12,646 nucleotides of DNA, from NCBI GenBank assembly GCA_045627405.1, contig JAZQNP010000089.1, positions 1-12,646 on the forward strand, written 5' to 3'. Made by a program: the position numbers and the translations under genes. Each line of letters opens with the position of its first letter. Positions within the stretch are counted from its first letter, which is position 1. The DNA is from Firm-04 sp045627405 (lineage in GTDB: Bacteria; Bacillota; Clostridia; Oscillospirales; Ruminococcaceae). Below are positions 7,254 through 12,646 of this stretch, piece by piece. The notes beneath the pieces were generated by a model, which saw nothing but the letters and a program-made list of their open reading frames with translations, searched no databases and was not told the DNA's origin.

Positions 7254-7877
7254 TTATACCGATTCGATACCGGTCTCGCCCTCCAAAAAGTATGTCGCTT
7301 CCATATCGGCAACATGCAGCGCGAAGGCAAGCGGAAAGCGTTCGAGTGCCATGCCGATCGTATTCTTATCCTCCGGCCCCGAAAAGCCCATGTGCCAGCG
7401 GATTGCCATTGCCTCATCGGTGCTCAGATACATGAAGAACCGGATGAGAAACACCGATTTTTCGCCGTGACCGTAGGGGAGGCGGTCGTCGATTTTATAA
7501 TACGGCACCTTCTCCCAGACGCCCGCTGCATTTTTTGCGTTGCGGTAATCCACGGTATAGAAATTCATCTTGCAGAGATCGTGCAGCAGCGCGCAGATCG
7601 CAATGCTCTCCTCGCTGTATTCCATGTGATAGATGTCTTTGCAGCGTTCTCTTGCAAGATAGGCTTTCAGGCAGTGATAGACATTCAGCGAATGTTCGAG
7701 CAAGCCGCCCTCATGCGCGCCGTGATAGCGCGTGCTGGCAGGGCAGGTGAAGAAATCGCTTTTCTCCGAAAGCAGATGTTCCAGCAGTCTGTCCGCGCCC
7801 TTCCGCGTGATGTTTTCCTTGTAAATGCGGATGAATTCCTGCTTCTTTTCTTCCAGCAGTTCTTGTTCCGGTGTCAT
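7254..7877 (-). CDS. HD-domain protein, YhaM-like predicted phosphohydrolase or nuclease
   Basis: This 207-residue protein carries a metal-binding HD domain. The residues visible are the His cluster in Y-H-G-A-H-E-G-G-L-L-E-H (H52, H55, H62), the signature H99-D100 in A-L-L-H-D-L-C-K, H137, H162 in R-W-H-M-G, and H188/D191 in H-V-A-D-M. The G-G-L-L-E-H-S pattern recalls the HD domain of YhaM-type 3'-5' exoribonucleases, but the N-terminal OB-fold of those proteins is missing, so the substrate (RNA, nucleotide or other) is open. It is cytoplasmic. A perfect AGGAGG lies 6 nt before the ATG. It is the first gene of the operon with GH13 and is read from the promoter at 7934-7962. No biochemical link to the amylase is obvious. 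Confidence 0.85.
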   Translation of the reverse strand: MTPEQELLEEKKQEFIRIYKENITRKGADRLLEHLLSEKSDFFTCPASTRYHGAHEGGLLEHSLNVYHCLKAYLARERCKDIYHMEYSEESIAICALLHDLCKMNFYTVDYRNAKNAAGVWEKVPYYKIDDRLPYGHGEKSVFLIRFFMYLSTDEAMAIRWHMGFSGPEDKNTIGMALERFPLAFALHVADMEATYFLEGETGIESV

Positions 7878-7933
7878 ACGAAACCTCCTGTATTGACAAA
7901 ATATCCAAAAGATTCTTATAAATCAGCTTTTCT

Positions 7934-7962
7934 ATTATACAACATTTTTATGGAAATTGCAA
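7934..7962 (-). promoter_or_regulatory. Promoter of the HD/GH13 operon
   Basis: On the minus strand, TTGCAA (7962-7957) and a perfect TATAAT (7939-7934) are 17 nt apart. Transcription would start near 7927, about 50 nt before the HD-gene start. It is divergent from the GH42 promoter. Confidence 0.7.
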
Positions 7963-7969
7963 GCCCCGG

Positions 7970-8008
7970 GAAAAATTTTCTTCGCAATCGGGAATTTTCT
8001 GCGAAAAT
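7970..8008. promoter_or_regulatory. A/T-rich inverted repeats between the divergent promoters
   Basis: GAAAAATTTTC (7970-7980) lies 7 nt upstream of the -35 box of the HD operon. ATTTTC-TGC-GAAAAT (7994-8008) lies 3 nt upstream of the -35 box of the GH42 operon. The two stretches TTTTCTTCGCAATCG (7976-7990) and TTTTCTGCGAAAATCG (7995-8010) are also imperfect direct repeats. The position between two divergent promoters suits a shared operator, but no regulator gene is visible to match it. Confidence 0.35.
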
Positions 8009-8011
8009 CGC

Positions 8012-8041
8012 TTGACGGCAGTGTAGCAGATAGAGTATAAT
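8012..8041 (+). promoter_or_regulatory. Promoter of the GH42 - lipoprotein - GH36 operon
   Basis: TTGACG (8012-8017) and a perfect TATAAT (8036-8041) are separated by 18 nt on the plus strand. Transcription would start near 8048, about 33 nt before the GH42 start codon. Confidence 0.75.
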
Positions 8042-8080
8042 AAAGAGGAATATGCAAAACAGAAAACGAGGTGTATGATC

Positions 8081-10147
8081 ATGCCGAAAAATCTGACACT
8101 CCTGCCGCATATGCTCCACGGCTCGGACTACAATCCGGAGCAGTGGATGTATGACCCCGATATTCTCGCGCAGGACATCGAACAGATGAAGCTCGCACAT
8201 TTCAACTGTGTCTCCGTCGGGATTTTCTCCTGGGCGGCACTCGAACCCGAAGAGGGTGTCTATCAGCTCGACTGGCTCGCGGAAATCATCGACCGGCTCT
8301 ACGCAAACGGCATCTATACCGTTCTGGCAACCCCCTCGGGCGCAAAGCCCGTCTGGATGGCGAATAAATATCCGGAGATCTGCCGCGTCCGCGCAGACCG
8401 CACCAGAGAGCTTATGGGCGGGAGACACAACCACTGCTATACCTCGCCGGTCTACCGCGAAAAGGTGCGTGCGATCAACAGCAGGCTCGCGGAACGCTTC
8501 GCACAGCATCCGGCGGTCATCCTCTGGCATATCAGCAACGAGATCCAGGGCGAATGTCACTGCCCGCACTGTCAGGCGGCATTCCGTGACTGGCTGAAAG
8601 AGAAATACGGCACGCTGGACAAGCTCAATTTCGCCTGGTGGACCGCCTTCTGGTCGCACACCTACACGGACTGGGATCAGATTGAATCGCCCTCGCCCAT
8701 CGGTGAGACGAATATCCACGGTCTGACGCTCGACTGGAAACGCTTCTGCACGCATCAGACGGTCGCATTCTTTCAAAACGAAATCGCACCGCTGAAAGCC
8801 GCAAATCCGAAAATACCGGTCACGACAAACTTCATGGGCTTCCACGACAGCATTGATTACTGGAAAATGCTCCCGCTGCTCGACGTTGTCTCATGGGACA
8901 CCTACCCGACATGGCACAATTCCGGAAACGGCGACGAATCCGGCAATGCCATGTGGAGCGATGCCTTCTGCGATATGTGCCGCAGCATGGAGCAAAAGCC
9001 GTTCCTTATCATGGAGAATACGCCCTCGCAGACCAACTGGCACGATGTCTGCCGCCCCAAGCTCCCCGGTATGCACCGGCTGACGTCGATCTCCAATCTC
9101 GCACACGGCGCGGACAGCATCCAGTACTTCCAGTGGCGGCAGTCGCGCGGAAGCTGTGAGAAATTCCACGGTGCGATCATGACCCACGCAAACCGCACGG
9201 ATACACGGGTCTTTCAGGAGGTCAGCAGCGTCGGCGCGACGCTTGAAAAGCTCGATGCACTCTGCGGCGCGAAAACCCGCGCCAAGGTCGCCATTCTCTA
9301 CGACATCGAAAATCACTGGGCTGTCAATGACGCAAAAGGACCGCGCAATCAGGACATCGGTGACACAGAACTGTTCTTCCGCTTCTACGAACCGTTCTGG
9401 CGCGCGGGCATTCCGGTCGATATTGTCAATGCGGAGATGGATTTCTCCGGCTACCACCTGCTCCTTGTGCCGATGCTCTATCTGCTGCGCGGCGATACCG
9501 CAAAGCGCATTGCCGACTTCACCAGACAGGGCGGCACGGTCATCCTGACCATGCACACGGGCATTGTCAATGAAAACGACCTCTGCTATCTCGGTGACAC
9601 CCCCGCGGAGGGACTTGCCGAGGTCGCCGGCGTGCGGCTGCTGGAAATGGACCCGCTCTGGGACTGGCAGCATGAGACCATGCGCATGATTCACACGCCG
9701 TTCCCGATGGCGGAGAGCTACCGCTGCGGCAAGCTCTGCGAACGCATCGCGGCGGAGGGCGCAGAGGTGCTTGCCGTCTACGAAAACGACAATCCGAGTC
9801 TCCCCGACGGCATGCCCTGCCTGACGCAAAACGAATTCGGCAGAGGCACGGCATATTATCTCGCAGCATTCGCAGAACCGCGCTTCTTCTCGGATTTTCT
9901 GCTCTCTCTTGCAGAACGTCTGCATATCCAGCCGGTTCTCGATACCACACTGCCAAGCGGCGTGACTGCCGCGGCACGCATGGCAGAGGGCGGGGAGATG
10001 TTCTATTTCCTCATGAACTGGACAAGCGAAAGCAAATCCGTCGCACTGCCGTTCCCGCTTGCCGATTTTGAAACCGGCAGACAATATCAGAATGCGACGC
10101 CGCTTCCCCCTTACGGCGCAAAAATACTTACGAAAGTGAATGGATGA
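8081..10147 (+). CDS. GH42 beta-galactosidase
   Basis: This 688-residue enzyme releases beta-linked galactose from oligosaccharides. It has the three-part GH42 layout: TIM barrel (to about 390), a trimerisation domain (about 400-615) and a small C-terminal beta domain. Visible catalytic residues are acid/base E154 in W-H-I-S-N-E and nucleophile E312 in L-I-M-E-N-T-P-S. Four cysteines, C119 in H-N-H-C-Y and C159/C161/C164 in C-H-C-P-H-C, match the zinc site known in Thermus A4 beta-galactosidase. The start at 8081 is preferred because GAGGTG (8068-8073) is 7 nt away; the in-frame ATG at 8075 is too close and would add two residues. There is no signal peptide, so it acts in the cytoplasm on imported substrate. 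It is the first gene of the operon, and its stop overlaps the next start (ATGA). The natural substrate (lactose, galactan-derived or arabinogalacto-oligosaccharide) cannot be set from sequence. Confidence 0.93.
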   Translation: MPKNLTLLPHMLHGSDYNPEQWMYDPDILAQDIEQMKLAHFNCVSVGIFSWAALEPEEGVYQLDWLAEIIDRLYANGIYTVLATPSGAKPVWMANKYPEICRVRADRTRELMGGRHNHCYTSPVYREKVRAINSRLAERFAQHPAVILWHISNEIQGECHCPHCQAAFRDWLKEKYGTLDKLNFAWWTAFWSHTYTDWDQIESPSPIGETNIHGLTLDWKRFCTHQTVAFFQNEIAPLKAANPKIPVTTNFMGFHDSIDYWKMLPLLDVVSWDTYPTWHNSGNGDESGNAMWSDAFCDMCRSMEQKPFLIMENTPSQTNWHDVCRPKLPGMHRLTSISNLAHGADSIQYFQWRQSRGSCEKFHGAIMTHANRTDTRVFQEVSSVGATLEKLDALCGAKTRAKVAILYDIENHWAVNDAKGPRNQDIGDTELFFRFYEPFWRAGIPVDIVNAEMDFSGYHLLLVPMLYLLRGDTAKRIADFTRQGGTVILTMHTGIVNENDLCYLGDTPAEGLAEVAGVRLLEMDPLWDWQHETMRMIHTPFPMAESYRCGKLCERIAAEGAEVLAVYENDNPSLPDGMPCLTQNEFGRGTAYYLAAFAEPRFFSDFLLSLAERLHIQPVLDTTLPSGVTAAARMAEGGEMFYFLMNWTSESKSVALPFPLADFETGRQYQNATPLPPYGAKILTKVNG

Positions 10148-10824
10148 TTATGAAAAAAACACTGATTCTTCTTGCTGCATGCGGCATGCTCTGCTGCTGC
10201 ACCGCCTGCGGCAGCAACAATAACAGAAACATCAGCACCGAGGTTTCCCTGCCGGATGCACTGCCCAATCCCGATGCGGCACGCGCACTGATTGATTCGG
10301 GCGTTGAGGTTCGCTTCGCCGGCGATTATGTCTCCACGCTGAACGGCAAGTTCGTCACCTCCAAGATCGAAAACGAGACAGATGCGTTCAACGCAATCGC
10401 TGAGGTCGCGGAGCTGTACGGCATCAAGGATGCCGCGCAGGAGCTGAAATTCGACGAGACCGTGACCGGCCGCGTCAGCACGGTGTACTACTTCCAGCAG
10501 TATTACGAGGGACTGCGTGTTGCAGGCAGCCGCATCGGTCTGTATGTCGATCCGGAAACCCTCGCGGTCAAATACATGAACAGCGGCTATATCCCCGATC
10601 TCACTGTCTCCACAGAGGCTTCCGTTGCCGCGGATGCTGCCGCAGAGACGGTCAAATCCGCGTATTCCGTCACGCTCTCCGGCGATCCGGAGCTTGTCAT
10701 CTTCACCAATGACAAGGGCAGCTCGCTCGCATGGGCAGTCGCAACCGCGTCCGAGGAGCCCGCTGTCGTCTATGTTGACGCAAAAACCGGCAGCGAGCTC
10801 TACGCAGAAAAGCCGATCGGCTGA
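10144..10824 (+). CDS. Small lipoprotein with FTP and PepSY-like domains (free-standing thermolysin-type propeptide)
   Basis: This 226-residue protein begins with M-K-K and a hydrophobic stretch ending C-C-C-T-A-C-G-S; C22 is the most likely lipidated cysteine, followed by an Asn-rich tether. Another cysteine at 13 gives a signal that is too short. Residues about 75-152 resemble the FTP (fungalysin/thermolysin propeptide) motif, with Y-Y-F-Q-Q-Y-Y-E-G-L-R-V-A-G matching the family's Q-x-Y-x-G-x-x-V pattern. Residues about 155-222 resemble a PepSY domain, with A-W-A-V and the ending V-V-Y-V-D-A-K-T-G-S-E-L. No metallopeptidase domain follows: the protein stops after PepSY. FTP and PepSY are known as intramolecular inhibitors and chaperones of M4 peptidases; here an inhibitory or binding role outside the membrane is inference. 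The start at 10144 overlaps the GH42 stop by 4 nt, which suits translational coupling; M-K-K at 10150 is an equally good start. Confidence 0.8.
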   Translation: MIMKKTLILLAACGMLCCCTACGSNNNRNISTEVSLPDALPNPDAARALIDSGVEVRFAGDYVSTLNGKFVTSKIENETDAFNAIAEVAELYGIKDAAQELKFDETVTGRVSTVYYFQQYYEGLRVAGSRIGLYVDPETLAVKYMNSGYIPDLTVSTEASVAADAAAETVKSAYSVTLSGDPELVIFTNDKGSSLAWAVATASEEPAVVYVDAKTGSELYAEKPIG

Positions 10825-10850
10825 AAAACCGCCGACAAAACCGGAGCGTG

Positions 10851-12646
10851 ATGGCTATTATGATTACTTATCTGGAAAGCGCGAAACAATTTCAGCTAAA
10901 TACCGACACCATGACCTACGCACTCGCCGTCGCAGACGAGGGCTATCTTCTGCATGTCTACTGGGGCAGGCGCATCGCACCGCAGGATCTGACCGATCTG
11001 CTGCGGCTGGACGAAAATCCCTATGTCCCCTCGAAAAACAACCGCGAACGCGCAAGCTTTCTCGATACGGCAACCTTTGAATATCCGTGCGCCTTCACCG
11101 GCGATTACCGCGAAGCTGCGTTTTGCATCGAAACGCAGGACGGCTTTCGCGCCTGTGATCTGCGCTATGTGTCGCACCGCATCTATCAGGGGAAATTTCA
11201 CCCCGACGGTCTGCCGCATACGTTCGGAGACGGCGCGGAAACACTCGAAATCACCATGCAGGATGCGCCGACCAGCATCACCGTCCGGCTGCATTATACG
11301 GTATTTGCCGGATCGGATGCGGTCATCCGCAGTGCGTCAGTGCAGAATGACGGCAGCAAGCCCGTTATGCTGACACGCGCCTTCTCGGCATCTGTTGACC
11401 TCGACGACGACCGCTTTGAGATGCTGACGATGTACGGCTCGTGGGCAAGAGAACGGCAGCCCGAACGCATCCCGCTCCGCCACGGCAAACAGCGCATCGA
11501 CAGCCTGAGAGGGGAGTCCTCGCATCAGTACAGCCCCTTTTTCGCGCTGCTCCCGCCGCAGACAACCGAGCAGACCGGCTCAGTCTACGGCTTTACGCTG
11601 ATCTATTCGGGCAATTTCTTTGCGCAGGCAGAGCTCGACCAGCACTGCCGCACCAGAGCGCAGATCGGCATTCAGCCGGAGGATTTTGTCTGGGAGCTGC
11701 TCCCCGGTGCGGCATTCCATACGCCGGAGGCTGTGCTGGTATACAGCGAAACGGGTCTCGGCGGCATGTCGCGCACCTTCCACAAGCTGTTTTTCAATCA
11801 CTTAATCCGCAGCACATGGCGCGACAAAGATCGTCCGGTGCTGATCAACAACTGGGAAGCGACCTATTTTGATTTCAATCTCGAAAAGCTGCAAGCCATC
11901 GCAGAAGAAGCTGCCGGACTCGGCATTGAGCTGTTTGTGCTGGATGACGGCTGGTTCGGACACCGCGACAGCGACAACTGCTCGCTTGGTGACTGGACGC
12001 CCGATCTGCGCAAGCTGCCGACCGGTCTCAAAGGCATCACCGACAAAGTGACCGCGCTGGGGATGCAGTTCGGACTCTGGTTTGAGCCGGAGATGATCTC
12101 CCCCGACAGCGACCTCTTCCGCGCACATCCGGACTGGGCAATTCAGATCCCCGGCAGACCGCTGACACAGTCGCGTGCGCAGTATGTGCTGGATTATTCC
12201 CGTGCAGAGGTACGCGAGGCGGTCTGGACGCAAATCAAAGCCGTGCTGGATTCTGCGCCGATCTCCTATATCAAATGGGACATGAACCGCCAGCTCACGG
12301 AATGCGGCTCGGCAGCACTGCCGCCGCACCGCCAGAAGGAGCTGTGGCATCGCTATGTCCTCGGTGTCTACGCGCTGATGGATCGGCTCGTCACCGAATA
12401 TCCTGACATTCTGCTCGAAAGCTGCTCCGGCGGCGGCGCACGCTTTGATGCGGGTATGCTCTATTATTCTCCGCAGATCTGGTCCTCGGACGACACTGAT
12501 GCACGCGAGCGTCTGCGCATTCAGTACGGCGCATCGCTGTTCATGCCGCCCTCGGCAATGGGTGCGCATGTCTCTGTCTGTCCCAATCACGCAACGGGAC
12601 GCAATACGCCGTTTGATACCAGAGCCAATGTCGCAATGAACGGCAC
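10851..12646 (+). CDS. GH36 alpha-galactosidase (C-terminus outside window)
   Basis: The frame is open for 598 codons to the right edge with no stop; family members are about 720-740 residues long, so roughly 130 residues are missing. The enzyme removes alpha-1,6-galactose from raffinose-family sugars, melibiose or galactomannan fragments. Motifs in order are the N-terminal beta-supersandwich (to about 310), N-N-W-E-A-T-Y-F-D-F, L-F-V-L-D-D-G-W-F-G, G-L-W-F-E-P-E-M, nucleophile D477 in Y-I-K-W-D-M-N-R, E-S-C-S-G-G-G-A-R-F-D, and W-S-S-D-D-T-D-A with probable acid/base D547. The spacing of D477 and D547 fits the known Lactobacillus tetrameric enzymes. It has no signal peptide and is cytoplasmic. 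It begins 26 nt after the lipoprotein stop. GGAG (10843-10846) lies 4 nt before the ATG at 10851; the in-frame ATG at 10860 fits family N-termini equally well. Confidence 0.93.
   Translation, partial: MAIMITYLESAKQFQLNTDTMTYALAVADEGYLLHVYWGRRIAPQDLTDLLRLDENPYVPSKNNRERASFLDTATFEYPCAFTGDYREAAFCIETQDGFRACDLRYVSHRIYQGKFHPDGLPHTFGDGAETLEITMQDAPTSITVRLHYTVFAGSDAVIRSASVQNDGSKPVMLTRAFSASVDLDDDRFEMLTMYGSWARERQPERIPLRHGKQRIDSLRGESSHQYSPFFALLPPQTTEQTGSVYGFTLIYSGNFFAQAELDQHCRTRAQIGIQPEDFVWELLPGAAFHTPEAVLVYSETGLGGMSRTFHKLFFNHLIRSTWRDKDRPVLINNWEATYFDFNLEKLQAIAEEAAGLGIELFVLDDGWFGHRDSDNCSLGDWTPDLRKLPTGLKGITDKVTALGMQFGLWFEPEMISPDSDLFRAHPDWAIQIPGRPLTQSRAQYVLDYSRAEVREAVWTQIKAVLDSAPISYIKWDMNRQLTECGSAALPPHRQKELWHRYVLGVYALMDRLVTEYPDILLESCSGGGARFDAGMLYYSPQIWSSDDTDARERLRIQYGASLFMPPSAMGAHVSVCPNHATGRNTPFDTRANVAMNG

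Noticed and set aside
7916..8845. 309-codon minus-strand open frame spanning the GH42 5' end and the divergent promoters
   Set aside because: It would run through both promoters and the GH42 coding start; the product shows no domain. It is a shadow frame.
8891..10084. 397-codon minus-strand open frame opposite GH42
   Set aside because: It is antisense to a fully conserved GH42 gene with catalytic and zinc residues in place, and has no recognisable domain.
1..12646. CRISPR array, tRNA or rRNA genes, insertion sequences, defence or toxin-antitoxin genes
   Set aside because: No regularly spaced repeats, RNA-gene signatures, transposase motifs or defence domains were seen on either strand.

Overview
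The window looks like a piece of a gut or rumen Firmicute genome, most likely Ruminococcus or a relative in the Oscillospiraceae. This is an inference. It rests on moderately high GC in the genes with AT-rich intergenic DNA, strong AGGAGG-type ribosome binding sites, consensus sigma-A promoters, Gram-positive CnaB surface-protein architecture, and a density of glycoside hydrolases. No RNA gene, insertion sequence, CRISPR array or phage gene was seen.

Layout, left to right. (1) Positions 1-4806, minus strand, are one continuous open frame of 1602 codons that runs off the left edge. It encodes a very large secreted surface protein: signal peptide, about 285 unassigned residues, a choice-of-anchor-A-type domain, and a series of CnaB/SpaA-like domains. 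The domains around K1051 and K1289 form a repeated module of about 240 residues. I checked every codon of this frame and found no stop. (2) Positions 4807-5579 hold no gene. They contain a near-consensus minus-strand promoter, a predicted untranslated leader of about 385 nt with possible competing stems, some short upstream repeats, and the terminator of the next minus-strand unit. (3) Positions 5580-7877, minus strand, are a two-gene operon: an HD-domain (YhaM-like) predicted phosphohydrolase or nuclease, then a cytoplasmic GH13 alpha-glucan hydrolase with an unusual C-terminal extension. (4) Positions 7878-8080 are a divergent promoter region with two good promoters and A/T-rich inverted repeats. 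(5) Positions 8081-12646, plus strand, are a three-gene operon: GH42 beta-galactosidase, a small lipoprotein that looks like a free-standing thermolysin-type propeptide (FTP plus PepSY), and a GH36 alpha-galactosidase cut by the right edge.

Together this is a carbohydrate-use locus. GH42 and GH36 would remove beta- and alpha-linked galactose from imported oligosaccharides, and GH13 would act on maltodextrin-type substrates. None of the three enzymes shows a signal peptide, so all should work in the cytoplasm and need a transporter that is not in view. The lipoprotein and the giant surface protein are the envelope components. The least routine items are the peptidase-less FTP/PepSY lipoprotein, the CnaB domains that seem to carry large inserted domains, the C-terminal extension on the GH13 enzyme, and TTTTC/GAAAA inverted elements next to the -35 box of three promoters. 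I found no convincing evidence of a wholly new system.
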